In this document: positions 11,553-26,600 of the stretch, one piece after another
How positions within the stretch are numbered: position 1 is the first letter of the stretch
Layout of the letters: each line of letters starts with the position of its first letter
DNA from: Otis tarda
Lineage: Eukaryota; Chordata; Aves; Otidiformes; Otididae
Assembly (NCBI GenBank): GCA_026413225.1
Contig: CM048552.1
Location: 46,701,001-46,765,000, forward strand
Length of the DNA: 64,000 nt
Reading direction: 5' to 3'
Notes under the pieces: model-generated
Seen by the model: the letters and a program-made list of their open reading frames with translations, nothing else
Told to the model about the DNA's origin: nothing
The model's database searches: none
Position numbers and translations under genes: made by a program

Positions 11553-14225
11553 CTATCTTAATTCATTTTTTTTCCTATGTTTTAAAAGAGTTATCTTAAT
11601 CTTCTAATTTCAAATGATCCACAGTGGGGCATCTAATTTCTTACACCAGGATGAAAACAAATAGTCTTCAGTGAGTGTCAAAATTTAGTATGTCAGTATT
11701 TGCATTTGAAAGAACGTGTCAGTGAAATTGCCAGCTATGTCCACTGCAAGTTCAAGTGGTCACATCCCACCTTTCTGTCTCCAGTAAAGAGTATCACATG
11801 TTCTCAGAAAGGAAGCACCTGTAAGGAAACGCCTACTACTGTTTCAATCCTGTGAGATCTCTAGTAACAGACCTTTGAGAAAGGTCATATATCTCATTAG
11901 GTTTATCAAATTTAGTCAGGAGTGACTTTTAAATAGATGATAGATATTGTCAGTTGTTTAAAAAATAGAAGAAAAAAAGTCAGAGGAATGCAATGCATAT
12001 GATAACCTCCTTAAATCTAAAGCTTTGTAAATCACCATGTCTATCATATTTAAAAATCAGTGAGTGTACACAATGTACAGCTTTCAGTTTACAGTCTTTT
12101 CTTAAATTGTTAGATTTCCCATATTTTTCTTCTTCCTGAAATTATTGGAGCTGTGCAGGCATGGCAAGCACTTATTTCACACCCTTACAGAAAATTTTTT
12201 CACTCTTCTGTGAAAAGTCACAGAAAGATTAGGTAAGAGGAAATAACGATCACAGCTGATAACTGAATTCATATACAAAGGCCAACAAATGCCTTTATTA
12301 AGCAGAACAACTGACTGTAATGTTCCAAATCACCCACAGTTATGATTTTTCTATCTCCTGTGCTATACTGCACACTCCTCTATATGAGATATTTCTTTTT
12401 AAGTGAAGAAAGATTTTTTAGTAGATTGGTAAATTTTTTATAAGTTCAGCTTTTGGACAATATTAAGAAAAGCTTCTGTGAACTCTACTTATACTGGTGT
12501 CATTATCTATTTCCTCATCTTATTCCCTAAATCTTACAGAAGTACTCAAATGCAATAATGTGCAAGTAGCCAGTGACGATTTTTTGGGTACAGTTCCTCA
12601 CTGTCATTAGCTGAAAATTTATGCCCTTAGCAGTTAAGCAGGTAGCATCGCAGGGTCAGTGCAGGGCTGTGCATAGGCTTCTAACCACCCCGTACTGCAG
12701 GTATTCAGCAGAACATCTGAGCTTAATTGATTTCGGAGCCAAGCACTTTGAGTGCTGAAGTTTTGCATCAGGGACATCTTGGTACAGAGGTGGCTACCCG
12801 TTCGGGTATAAACACATCCAAAGACTGGTCATGATTACTCAATAAATACCTCAGAAAAAGGAAGAATTAAATATGTAATAAGGAGCAATTTTAATATGCT
12901 TCTGAAACAACATAACTAGTTTAGTGCAAAAATGTAATTCATTGCCATCATCCAAAAGCATAAAGATACACTTCAATCAAATGATCTTTTCTAACTGGTA
13001 AGCCACTCAAAAACATTTATGTTTGGTACCCAAAAAGACGTGCAAATACACAACTGTAATTCAAAATCATGCTATTCAAGTATGTTAGAATTATTTTCTG
13101 TCCTTTGGTAATATCAGAAAACGAGAAAATGAAGCAGTTGTCAAAGCATCAAGGAAGTATCTTAACTTTGAGTCAGTGATATGGAAATCCACCGATTCCC
13201 TTTTCTCAGACACAGAGTATGGAACACAAGCACTACTTAATAGTAAGTAAAAGAAAAGTATTTATTTTGAAACTTTGACTGTGCTATATAATCATTTCTC
13301 TTTAGCCCCTGTAATTTTTCCTTACCAGTGGGACATGCCATTACTCTGGGAAATGACACTGGAAGAATTAGTTGCTATAAGAAATCAAAAGGCCTCATCT
13401 GAACAGCACAAAACACCTGTATGTTACTGAGACCCCTTTAAAACAGAGTGGGGATAGAAAATTGTTGCCATCAGTATGTTTTTGTTTTTTTTTTAATCTG
13501 ATGTTTGTAAAATAATATTAAATCTGATTTAGATGACAGAAAAAGGTGTAAGCAAGAACAACAAGCACTGAGGTATTGATAGGCTTGCAAGCTCTAATGA
13601 TATGAAGCCTTTCATTAAAGACAACTATTTTGTCAGATTATAGATGAAGCTCATAAGCTTTATTTGAGAAATGAAACCTGAAGTAATGATTTTTTATTTC
13701 CTAACGTTTGAGTCCTGGGGTTTTCTAAGGCACGAAGTGACTGCACACAAGGCTTACAGGCCTGTGCACATTGGTCTCCATCTTTGGCTACATTCCATTT
13801 CATGAATTCTATAGGCACACAATTATCTCTGCTAGAGGAACACACAAGGAAAGACAAAAGCAACTTCTCTGCAGAAAATAAAGAATTAGAAAAATTGCAT
13901 CTGGAATAAAACAGTCATCCACCAGGTTGTGCCAGGGTTACTGAGCTTTAAGCATGAGACAACTGACTAGTCAATACGTTATTTAGTGGTTGTTAAATAT
14001 AGGTAAAAGAAGTTTTTCCCCCGTAATGTTAACTGTCAAGGCCCTTGTTACTAATAGATAACCGGTATGCTATTATTGTTACCTTTCTGATTTTACCTTT
14101 CTGTTACCTAATGCTACCTCTCCAATTAGCTTTTTAGGTTTTATAAGTTGGTACAAAACAGAAAATTAACTTTAAAAGAAAAAGTAAAATCTTGTGCTGA
14201 AAATTGCTTTTTCATTCCATAGTAT
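11553..14225. other. AT-rich DNA, no gene recognised
   Basis: No repeat family or gene was recognised here. A cysteine-containing open segment on the minus strand (13678-13828) lies between weak splice-like sites and is discussed as a finding. The rest looks like ordinary non-coding DNA, with a slightly GC-richer patch near 12640-12830. Confidence 0.55.
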
Positions 14226-14230
14226 GTTTT
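14226..14230 (+). repeat. 5-bp target-site duplication (left) of ERV-L LTR
   Basis: The bases gtttt directly precede the LTR's TGT and are repeated exactly at 14667-14671 directly after its final ACA. A 5-bp duplication is the size known for ERV-L-type integrases. Confidence 0.85.
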
Positions 14231-14666
14231 TGTCCTGGTTCCACCTAGGATAGAGTTCATTTTCACCTGAACTGGGAGGGGAACTGGAGCTGGTGGCCCC
14301 TGTGGCTGATGGACACAGCTGGGATAGTTTACTAATTAGCCAGCAGCTGGGGTTAAGTTTACCCAAACTAGCCAAAGGGCTATTCCATCCCATGTAACAT
14401 CATGCTCATTATACTAGTGAGGAGGGTGGTGAAAGGGAGTCTACTGCTACTTGGTGGGGAAGCTGTGTATCAGGATTTGCTGTGAGCTATTTTACTGTAT
14501 CTGTTTTCTTTTGTTATGTCTCTTAAATGTGGTTTTTTTTGTTTCATCTCAACCTATGAGTTTCGCTGCATTTTCTTTAGCAATTCTCTTTACTGTCCCA
14601 CTGGTGGGCGGAGGGAGTGAACAAGAGACTGTGTAGCTTGGTCCTGAGTGGTGCTGAACTATGACA
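14231..14666 (+). mobile_element. ERV-L solo LTR (436 bp), plus orientation
   Basis: This is a complete solitary long terminal repeat of the classic avian ERV-L type. It begins tgtcctggtt and includes aggatagagtt, the block ccaaagggctattccat, then tgtaacatcatgctca and a degenerate TATA region (tcattatac) near 14407-14415. Near its end it has caacctatgagtttcgctgc, ggagggagtgaacaagagac and a terminal ctatgaca. Perfect 5-bp duplications flank it and there is no gag, pol or primer-binding site, so it is the product of recombination between two LTRs. The usual polyadenylation region is represented by cttaaatgt near 14522, so it is probably inactive. Its last 80 bp or so resemble the end of the 1.1-kb LTRs in this window. 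Confidence 0.92.
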
Positions 14667-14671
14667 GTTTT
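14667..14671 (+). repeat. 5-bp target-site duplication (right) of ERV-L LTR
   Basis: The bases gtttt match 14226-14230 exactly. Confidence 0.85.
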
Positions 14672-17600
14672 GGAGAAATACTTAATAAATTTCAGGTACC
14701 TTCCTTGGTTTTTTCTTTCTGGGTACTCAGAAAGTCTGCTTCTGCTTTTACTGCAATAACTGTTTAAACTATTTTTGTAGCCTTCCATGAGGAAGCCTTT
14801 CAGGAGCAAAAATACAAATCAAAGAACTTTAAAGGCACAAAATATCCTTGAGCTACTGGAGTGATTTATAGTCTTCTACTATTAAAAACCCCTGATGGAT
14901 TCTCAGACTTCCTGTATTTCTGGGTTTAAAGTAAAATTCAGCCAAAATGTATCAACGCAATACGTTAATAACCTATCAAGAAACCCATATTTAAGCAACT
15001 AAATTATTTCCACAACAATCATGTCATATAACTCCAACTGCCCTTACTTCCAATTTCTTGTCCAACTGAGATGTCCTCCTGAGGACAGGAAGCAAATATG
15101 CAGTATGTATTAAAATAACATAATATTCTTGTTCACTAAAAATGCAAAATACTTTAATATTAAAAATGGCAAAGTGATTCTTAACCATCATGGCTCCTGT
15201 TCTCATAGGACTGAAAACTAGCTCATCTTATCTTGGAGGGTCGTTATCAAGAAGAATGACCGCAACATTGATCTTTCAATAGATGACAGTCTTATTAGTT
15301 ATAAGCTCAGTGTACACGGTAGGGCAGAAGACGCCTACATGAAAATGGTTTTTATTCTTAAAGCCATTAGCAACCCAAGACGAGTATAAGCATGCACTAG
15401 TGAGCAGTGCACTGAGTTGGCAATTGCAAGACCTGAGTCCTAGCTTCAGCTCTGCCACTTTCCCTGGCTTAGAGTTGCTAATTTAATCTTCCTGAAGGGG
15501 ATTAATTCAAATATCTAAACTGAAACACAGTTAATTTATTAATAACAGTCAGACACCTATGCATAAACTCATAATCCTAGGCTCCCTTTCCTGTTACAGC
15601 ACAAAAATTAGCACTTCTACAGCATATCTGAATCAGATTCCAGCCTCTAGAAGTGACTAATTCTTCTCATTGACTATAAGGCAGACTACACAGAGGCATT
15701 TAACTTTTAAATAGGTAAACTGGATGAACTTAATTCCACCCTTTATTTCTCAGTGACTATATTACTTGCCCTGTCTCTAGACAGTAATATACTGTTCATT
15801 TGCTATGTATACAATGCCTAGTTTAGCAGGTTTTTTACTTTACATATCACCCCTGAAGACTGCTCTCTGGGGCATTTGTTTCAGTTGGGAACGATGTGCT
15901 GTTCACCCTGAAGAAATTTGGAAACAACATCCTACTATGGAGCTCCAGAGAATGGTAACAAGGGAGCCATTTTAGAAAAAAAAAAAAATCTGCTTATTTA
16001 TGGTCCCTAAAATAGCTAGAAATAGCACTCTCAATAGAAATGTTTATCCCAACATAGCAGATGTAAGTTATATTGCTTGAAACATTTTTTTCTGAACACA
16101 AATTTAGTTCAATGACACAATAAAAACTGAGGGTTGGTTCACAGTATCTCTAAAATATTTACATTTCAGAAGCAAGCTATCAATTTTTTATCCACATGGA
16201 TTATAGCTTTCAAGAAACAGAAATCCATCCACAAGGACACAATGGGCACGTGAAAATTTTGTTTTCTAGTAGTAACTTGGACTTTTTATTTTCAACAATT
16301 TCACTAATCTACTTTCTATGTTAATAAATATCTAGCTTTCTTGAGTTTAGAAGATCCTAGATGTGGTTTGAGGGGTACGCTTTATGGGAAACATCTTGGC
16401 AGATTCACCTTACAGCTCTAGCCAACGCCTTCGTGTCTAATCATGTTACTTTAGAGAAAGACATTAGTACGTATTTTATGGAAGATGTTAAAATCAACAA
16501 AGACTGAAATACGAGAACGAAGCTTCTAAATTATACTGTTCCTTTAACTTCCTGAATTTACCTTCAGCTGAGTTCATGTGGTGATAGTTTTGCTACCTTC
16601 ATAAGACCATGAATGAAATGTAGAAGACGACTATGAAAATGTAGTCTGTGATAATATGAGATATACACAGAAATTGCCCATATAAAGGACTCAAAGTAGC
16701 ACCCATTACATGTCATACAAGAGTATGCAGGAATTTCTATTGTGTTTTATCACTCCTCAAAAGTCCTTTAGATATATGAAAAGTATTCTTAATTCCTCTG
16801 CCTTGGGGCAAATATAGCTGAATTTTTTTTTCTCCAAATATTAGCTTTTCTTTCCTGTGAACCTTAATATAGAAAACATAAATGAGATGTAGATCATGTG
16901 TGGGGCTGAACCTCTGTGTATCTTCTTTCTGTGAAAATAAGGATTTGAAGTCATCTCTATATCAAGCTTTTCCATTTTAATTTCCTTGGCACCTTATAAA
17001 CTTAATGCAGTCAAGCAAAATTTCAAAATGGAAGTGTAGCTGAAAATACTGATTGGCCATGAAAGATCGTCTTATCTTCAGGCAGATTTGATTACAGGTT
17101 CTGTTGGCACATGGTTGGTTTCATTGTTTGATATTGCAGATAGCAGGTATTTCAGCACTGGATCAAAGACATGTCTGACTTTGAAAGGATGAATTATTAA
17201 CAATATAAAATTGAAAAGTGAATATTGATAAAACATTGAGTGGTGTTTAAATGTAGATAACACATATCTAATATTAGCTAATTGTCAAACTTAAGTGAAC
17301 ATGGATTTACTAGTCAGTGACTACACAGAATAGTCAATTTTGTTAAATTTCACAGTTCCTCTTCTGAAATGCCTATTAAGCAGTCATTGTTTTAAACAGA
17401 CAAGTAAAAGAGAAAACAAACAAAATTTCTATTATGAACCTCACACTAATTTAATATGAATTGAAGAAAATATGTTATTTTGTTCTGACACACTGCGATT
17501 TTAAAATTCTAAATTGAGATTCTAAAAAATCTCGAGATTTTTTTTTTCCTGCTTTATACTTATGGTTTTCAATGGTATAACATTTTGAAGAAAAATAAAA

Positions 17601-20600
17601 AGAAAAGCAGAGTACTATTTTTGAAGTAGTAAATTTCTCTTAGGAAAATACACTGCTAGGCACAGAGGTGTCATTGTTTACTTTGCCTCTGTCTTTTTAT
17701 GAAGAAAACAGTTTAAAACAGAAATGTCTTGAGGATAAAAGGCAAATAACAAGGACTAAAATGTTAATCTGTTCCCTTTCTGAAATGACGTAGATGGACA
17801 AGACCAACAGTGGAAGAGAATACTGAAATAACCTTTTATTTATAACATCCAGATAATGTTGTTCTTTAATCCTTTTAGACATTTATCCCTAAATTAAGTT
17901 TGTATCATATAATTGTATATAATTTGCTGTACAGAAATTTCCTGAGTACAAATGCTTGCAGGCAGGATACGTGCAAAAGTGTAATAAATATCTGAAGCTG
18001 AATTAGAAAAAGCATATCAGAACACTTTGAGAAGGGAAGAAGGCAATTTTCTGACAGGAGTTTAGAGGTGCTACAGTGATTTAAAAAATATATTAAATTA
18101 CCTATAAGAAAATACAATTTAAGTCAAATGCACCAACAGTGAAATAAAAATTTTCTGATTTGATTGTCCCAGTAAGGATGAAGAGATAGAAAGAGGCTAT
18201 AATATCATAATTTTCAAAAACTAGCTACTTGTTCTACCTTTGTCACATTTGACTCCTCTAATGCCTTTTTTGTTTTTCTAAATGTGCCCTTGGCTTGAAT
18301 CTTCATCTCCAAACAAAAAACAGTTTCATTCCTACATACTTAGACTTTTCAACTTTCATTGACAGTACTCACTTCTTGTAAGATTAATAATTCTCAAGTA
18401 AGATGAAACATGACTTAAAATCAACCCTAAAACAATGTGATTTTAGTTAAGTCTTTTATAAATGATATAGCTTGCCTTAGGTCAAGTAGCAACTTGCTTA
18501 ATCCTCAGTCCAATGCCAATTTCAGCAGAGAGTTTTTTGACAGAACAATTTATTAACTTAAGGGAACCTCATATCTTATTCAACCTCCAAAGAACATTAC
18601 AGATGTGCCTCTAGTACACCATGCAAACATTATCTTACTTATTTGACTTTCCCTTTTGCACTACTTCAAATCAGATGAATTTTCCTTTTGTGTTAAAGCT
18701 CACACTGAGTTTTTTTTCCCAATACTGTTTTTACAAGACAACTTATCATGATCTGCTTTCTATTTTTTTTCTGCATAAGACAGTCACTGAGAGGTGACTA
18801 CAGATGATTTTGTTTGTTGTATCTATACTTTATAGCATAGTGAATATAGTCTAAAAGTTTTAGTTTTGTAAGTACCATGATAACTTAACACGAACCATTT
18901 CTACCTGCAGTTTAGAGAAGAGTGAAGGCAATGAAGTGAAATACTTTGGAAAAGCTATAAAGACTCAAAGCCTTGTGCTTGAGTAAAATCGTTTGCCACG
19001 AGAACACTAGTTCAGACTGATATTGGCTTTTAGTTTAGTAAAAGACACTCTAATCATATTCGATGTTATTCAGAAGTATTATAGGAAGAAAGATGATGAT
19101 ATGGTTCATTGAGTGATTTTGACAAGATTTTAAAGCTATTTAAAAAGTCATATTAGAAAACTTATTTGCAGGGTCAAAAATATACTTTAATATTGAAAGT
19201 GCCTAAAACCAAAACCAAAACAAGATCTAGGTTATACAGATTATGCAATCATTGTGAATCTTTCAAAGCAAAAGCCCTGCACAAACCAGCAAATCAAATA
19301 ATATTTTCCCTTATTTTCACCACTTGCTTCATGATATGAATTTGTATATAATAAGAAATTGTGATATTTTCATTACCAGTTCTCTATCCCAGAGGTATTT
19401 TCTTTCCTTTCTATTGGTTTAAGGATTCCTGCCACCAATCACCACAAATTAGGACAAAAGAGTCAATCGCCTTTGGAACTTGCACATTGTCATCAAACTC
19501 ATCATGAGACCATGGAGTACATTTTTCTGTTTCAAGTAGATATTTCAGGTGGCTATCTCCACTTTAATAATATTTCTGACAATGGCTATTCTTACAGCAT
19601 CTCAGCAATATGATACAGTTAACATTCAAATAACTTTTCACCTGCCAGTTTCACTCTGCAACCAGTTTCAGACAAAGAGAAGATCAACTTATCTAAGACT
19701 ATTTCCTAAGTCTATATATTAAATAAAGTGGTTTTTTTAAAAAAGAAGAGTGCTCCTTAGCCTAAAGGCCAAGTAGCTCAGTCTGGTTTACCTCAATACC
19801 AGTTCATTTCAGTACTACTTCACAATCTTTCCTTCTTTGCATGAAAGCCATGTGATCCAAAGCTATATAAAAGAATCTGTTCAAGAAACCCCAGTATTTA
19901 CCTCATTCAACCTTGTAAATGAGACAACCTTCCTGTTTCCAGGAATCTACTTTTTCTGTTTGCCTATTTCAACCTTAAGTTTGTTGACAACTCTTTTCTC
20001 CTCCTTTGTCTGTTCCAAAGAGAACTTTAAAATACAAAACATTATCTTTGTTTAAAACTGTAGTCCACAAACAGACCCATAAAGCCTCTGATGACAAACA
20101 GTATCGCATCATCATTCATCACACTTAGAGGTTGACCAAGGATACCTGCAGTTTCATGCCTGCAAAATATTGCTAAAGTACTGGCTGGAGTTAAAACACA
20201 TTCCCCAAGATATATACATCATCAATGACCTCAGAGAATGAAATGTGAGGAAAGATTTAAGACTTATTACCAGGTATAAAAAGGAAAGGATGCACTTATG
20301 TGCCTATCTTCAAAAAGTTCACATATCTGCCTGTCCAAAGCAGTTCAGAAAAGCTGACAGTGTGTAATAAATTTGGAGATCTTTATCCTGCTTCTCAGAA
20401 GAGAAACTTGGTTGACTGAGGCTTACTATAAGCCTATGTACGTAAGCTAAACACACAAGTGCTCCCAGCATCAAGGTCACCTGTCATATAGATGAGCTTA
20501 ATGTTCAGTGTTATATTAAATACTCCCTATGAATGAGACAGCTTTAATTGCACTACAAATATTTCATTAATAAAAATTCACAATATTTTAAATTCTGTGT

Positions 20601-23600
20601 AACTTATTTGAAAACAGAAAATTTGCAATGTGCAATTTTTTTCCCTTTTTTTCCACTTTATGGCAAAGCAGTCATCTTAAAAAGGAAAAAGATCTGAAAT
20701 AGTTTCTGTGGGGTTCTTAAGTTTCTTTTAGATCACATGTGAAGAGAATACACACTCACACATGAGATATACTGTTTTGAACTATTTGTAAAAAAAATTC
20801 AGCATTGACCTCATAATCTAAGTTCCTTACCTTGCTTATACGAAAGTAAACTAGAGCTTACTATTGATTTAAAAAAAAATAGGATTAGATCCTAGTTGAA
20901 CTGAATGTGCTAATAAGATATTTGTTTCTATTATTTTGATGGTCTAAGAATTTTAACATTAGAACATACTGCAAAATTTCCCTCTAAACCAAAACTATCA
21001 TCTGTATTTAAAAAAATAATTGAGCTGTACTTGCTGTATTCCGTTTTATTTAAAACAAGGTCTTTGTTTTGGGATTACTGATTCAATGTGTGCTTAGTGT
21101 TTCTTGAGGTAAAAGAGGTACAAGTTTATTATATTTAATAACTTCCATATAACAATAATCTATTTTAGATTAACATACCTTAATTCTGTGAAGTGCAGCC
21201 TTAGAAGTCTTTAATGAATCCGATCTTCATGAGGAGGCAAGATGGTAATCACAGAAACAAAGCCAATCTTTTCAAACATATTATGTGAAAACTAAGATAC
21301 ATGCAAAATGTTTGGTTTATACCACTGGTGTATATATATTTAATACAATATATTAATGTTGCCTGCATACTAGTTGTCTGTGAAGGAATATTTTTAAGGA
21401 AAATTGTTGCGTATTAGATGATATTGAGTATGTCTTACAATTACACAATGTTATATTGTGTATTTCAATAATTATTTTTAATAAGATTTGCTGACATTTT
21501 TATTCAATAGTGCAACATGTTTCTTGTCTGAGGAAACCGTTGTAATTTTGATCAGGAAATAACTGTTTTTTAAAGGAACTTATTTTCTCAGTGTGAGATT
21601 AACCTAATTTAAATCTATAATAACCAGATATTTGCTCAAGTAAAAGCAAAGTGTGAAAATTTTTCTATAGTAAATGTCTTCAAAAAGAAAAAGTCCATGT
21701 CTCATCATTTAATTGTGTTGATGGTCTTTGACTTAAATCAATAGTTTTCCTTATCAAATATTTGAACATCGCATTTGGTGAAATTTTAAATAGACACAAC
21801 AGAATATATGGCTTCTTGACACACAGGGGCAGAAAAAACAAAGACACTAAAGATTCAAAGGGGTCAATAGTAGCTGTTACCTTTAAATTGTTTTCAAAAT
21901 TTGGATAAAACTATAAATTCACAGATGAAAGTTTTTTTACTTTACAGAATCCTGCAGTATTTGGCTAAGTGAAATACACTTATTCAAGGTAAAACCTTCT
22001 GTCACACTAACAGTGATGATATTTTCATTCAAATAAGATATTTCTGAACAATACATTTCAAATATTAACAGGATTTTTCTCTCACTGTTTATGAAGCTTT
22101 ATCTTCTCTTTCAGCTTCTTTTATTCAACTAAACCTATGCAGACTTGTCCCTTCTATCTAATATTTGTTTTTCTTACATTCCATAGCATGTTGACATCTC
22201 AGAAAAAAAAATAGGAACAAATGTTGGTAGCATAATATTCAGATGACTTGGAAGTATGCTGAAAAGACTTTACAGATGGGAAGGGAAGAGGAGATATCAG
22301 TACTAATAATCAAAATTGGACCTTCCAATAAAATTACAATACTTACCTTCACTGTTATCATGGTAACAAAAACTTGAAATTAACTTCAGCTGGAAAAGTG
22401 GTCATAAAGAAATAGTTTAGATGACCGGATAAACGTTAAACTCAAACAAATTCACTACCAGACATATTATCAGATTAATGCTGAATAGCTAAATAGCTAA
22501 ATAACCGCATACTGGAGCTAATGAAGGAATCATGCGTGCTTCACCAAGACAAATGGCATTGGTCTGCCAAAGCCATTACAAATTTTAGTAAGGTGAAACC
22601 AGCCTGAAATGCCCAGTTACAAGATATAATTGAACCTAGCAGCTATTTTAGAAAAAAAATTATCGTAGTCTCCCATCATCCAGGTCTTGGTGAGGTGGTG
22701 AGAGGTGACGGAGAGAGTTAGTTCTTTCAAATTACAAATGAGAGTTAAGAGAGTGCTTAATAAATATATATATTCCATTTAGACTATGATTTCCCACATG
22801 AAATGATTGCTAGAGTCAGCTCAGTAGTGCCTGTAGAAGCTATGAAGACAAGATGCAGGTAGCAGTGTGTCATCGTTTCAGAAAAATTAAGAATAACTTT
22901 GTTACTGCCAAGATTTTTAGGATACATTTATAAAATATCATGTTTGTTACACCTAAGGTTATGTCTTTTAAACAGAAAAGTATACAGCATATTATAGAGT
23001 GCAGAATCTTATCTTAAATTTTAATAATATTGGAAACATTAAAGCTGAGAGTAGACATGAAAAATAAAAGCTACATCTGTTTCAGCACAATAAATACCTT
23101 TGGAATTGTTCTGTGACACCGAGATAACCTTGACTACTCTGACACACACCCATACTTTTCAATTCACTTAGCCTGCAAAACATCACTGACTTGTCCTAGC
23201 TCCCAGTTAATACAATTGGGAAAGTGTTACCTGATCAGGGCCAAAAGCAAACAGAGGAGAGTTGAAAAATTTTATGTGATAGGGAAAACGTGACAATTTT
23301 CAATTGAAAACCTCACTCTTATTACCGAAAACATATGCAGAAGATATATTTCAAACCCAAAACCAAACATTAGGGAAACGTGCTGAAGTAAGCTTGTATC
23401 CATACTTTACGTAGTTATAGCTATCTATAGAAGCACAAAATTTCCTGCTGTGAAAAATATTTTCTTGTTATTAAGACAGAACTGTAAAACTATTTTTATA
23501 AGATCATGTTTCTGAATAACTGTCCACATATTGTGACACCTAAGTGAGCTACTTAGGTTGAGCTTTTATTGCCAGATAAGCTCCTTTTTCAGACTGTAGT

Positions 23601-26600
23601 ATACTTTCTTCTGCCCAGGGTCTAAACTGATAGTTTTGACCCCAGTCCTATCTTGCAGAATCAGTCTTATGAGCAGAATTTCTAGATACTGCTACAAATG
23701 CTATGTAGGCTTAATGAAACAAAGACAACCAAAACCAATAGATTAGCTAAGCTCCAGAAAAAAAAAACATAAAAGAAACCACCACATAGGACTCAGGAAG
23801 AAAGTGTCCATATTAACTTGTTCTTTTTTCCATCATCCTCATTATCAGTGGTACTTGAAGTCAACAAAATCTTCCATTGTGATTGGGCAGTTATCCCACT
23901 ATATTTGCTAGAAAGCTAAAAAAAAAATAAAATAAATCTAGCTAAGAGATAGTTAGCAGATGTAATAAACAGGTTTTCTATTTAATCATATATCCTGCTG
24001 TTTACCTATTTAGAATGATCTCACAGTCAAAATAGTTTTCAATTGTAAGCAATTTAATTTCACTTTAACTTTTACTTCTTTATTTTTATTAATATAAGTC
24101 TAAAAGGAGCTGTGAGTATTTTCATGAATGTTTAGTTTCAGGTCTCATAAGACTGAATCAGACCTGTGGTATTGCACAAGTAAATAAGTTAGTTACCTTC
24201 TTGTAGCTAAAGCAAATCTACAGCTGTAAAAACGACCGCTCAGATTAGTTGAAAATGAATTTACTTCCTTTAAACCCAATTCACAGAACTAGATTTTTTT
24301 TTAAAGTGCAAATAGATTTAGGGCTTTTCAGATTCAGGACAGTCTATCTGTTTCCTTGTTATAATGTCAGAGAAGAAACTTGAATCCTCATTTCTACAAA
24401 GTAGACCTGCTAGCTCTCTAGAGTAAAAGGCCACATTTAGTTATTCTAGAATATGCTCAATAAAATATTTTAAAATATTGACTTGCTTTTATATGAAACA
24501 CGTAGAAAAAATTGAAATATCATATTTGAGAAACATAATCTGAAAATAGTGATCTTAAAATTATCAATCTCAAAAAGATTTCCTCCCAGATGTACTCCAG
24601 TCTCAGATAACTTTGAAATGTGTTGAGTAAGTTGGAGCTATTCAGAGGAATATTCTTTAGAATCGACCTCGTCAAGACTGATTCTTTTAGTAAATACTAG
24701 TTTTCCTCTGATGAATACATTGAACATTTTACCTCATACACAAGTAATTCAGATAATTAGTGTCATGTTTATGACCTAATAGATCAGAGGTAATGCAAGA
24801 AGCTAGTATGACTAATGAAAGGGCAAACAGTAACAATCTAATGATGCCATTCATTATCTATATAAGCATCCCACGGACTGAAAATTTCAAAAGCCATCTC
24901 GCTGACAGATTTGCCATCACCTATGCCATCACTTTCCTTCTTTTGCCACCTTGTTGGAAGCTACACCTTAATGGAAGTAAGTAGCTGTTGTGTTTGCTTA
25001 ACCAGGGAGTACAATTAAGCAGATAAACAAAAAAAAAACCCTTCATCTTTGAGACAGATAATACCATAACCTCATTTTTAACAGTAAGTATTTCACCAAT
25101 GGAAAAATTATAGCCCTGAGTTAGCACAGTGCTGTTGAGAGCACAAAGATCCTTATATTATCAAAAATAATCCATTGGAAATGGATTCATTACTTCCAAA
25201 CACACATCAGTCCACCTCCACTTCTATATCATCCAAAAGAAAATGACTACCATTCAGAACAAAGTCTGAACTGGAAACACCGGCATGGCATATCTCAGTA
25301 GGATAGTGATTTTTTTTTTTTTTTAACAAATAGCTTTAGACAGTAAGGCACAAATGTACTCTGGGTAGGACTACGGAGGTGGATAATATTTTTAATAGCA
25401 CTTCATATTATTATTTCCAACAGTAAAACATGGGGCCTTTTAGAGAGGACCATCGTCTTTATTTTATTAGTTAAACTACTCAAGCACAAGGGAGGAAGTG
25501 AAAGAGGTGGAAGAGTGTCACTGATGAAATGAGTCTTCTCTGACAGAATTCTTTTTATGATAAATTCACAAGTACAGACCTACTTCTGGAATCAAGTCAA
25601 AAAAGCAAAGAGGATATGAGGAATAAAAGAAAGCAAAATTCCAAATGCAAAGTTTGAAACTACAACTCACTTGGTGTGAGAAAATATAGCGAATATTGAA
25701 CTTTTCCAGAAGATATTTTTAAAGTATTTTGTAGTTTAACACCACATTTTTTTTCTAAGAAATTTTAATCTGGGAGAAAACAAAATTGAAAAAGTGTGTA
25801 CAGTTCTACAGGGTTGCAGTTTCTGCAACGATGATTAAAAAAACTCCGTATTTTTGTAAGCATAATTGCAAAAAGGGAGCCATAAGTCGGAAGCTAAAAT
25901 ATGCAACCTTCATTAGGAATTTCAATTACAAAAGCAGGTCTATTGAAATAATCCTAGTACCTATGAAGTTTACCAGGTTTTCAGTAGCAAATGTAATTTA
26001 ATCAATCCTGCTGAGAAAAATAAGTGGAGTTTATTCAGTAGGTGCTTTCCATGTAATTAGAAAAGGTTAATCAGTTTTACTACATATTAAGACACATGAA
26101 ACAAGATATTTGCAGGAAAGAAGATCGTCACAACTTCAAAAAGAGTGCCTATTAGTGAAACTTAAAGACTTCAATTTTTTTTTAAATTAAACTTTCATTA
26201 AAAATACTATCCCCCAATTATAAGTAAAAGGAATAACTCCCAAACAGATTTCCATAGGGTGTGTATACTTTTTTGCTTCTATTTTGTTTTGTTAATGAGT
26301 TGTTTTCATTCTCTTGCTGAATCATTTTCCAGCATTTTTGCTGATAATAAAGAAATAAATAATTCTCTTTATACCAGATATTACTGAAAAAATAGCATCA
26401 ACTTTAGCAGTGTGGGACCTGTGTGGATTCATTATACATATGAGAAACTGTACAGAAGGAAAACTATTAAAGCAATTGAGACCTGTTATAAGAAAGTATG
26501 TTATAAGAAAGTATGTTAACATTGTTTTAGAACTTTATAAAAAATTATATACATACTGTAGTGTGCAAAGTTGTCCCTAAATGTATCTCTTTAAGTTAGA

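Noticed and set aside
11234..11599. 121-codon plus-strand frame
   Set aside because: It lies within the CR1 3' region in a shifted frame and runs into the ATTCT tail and flank.
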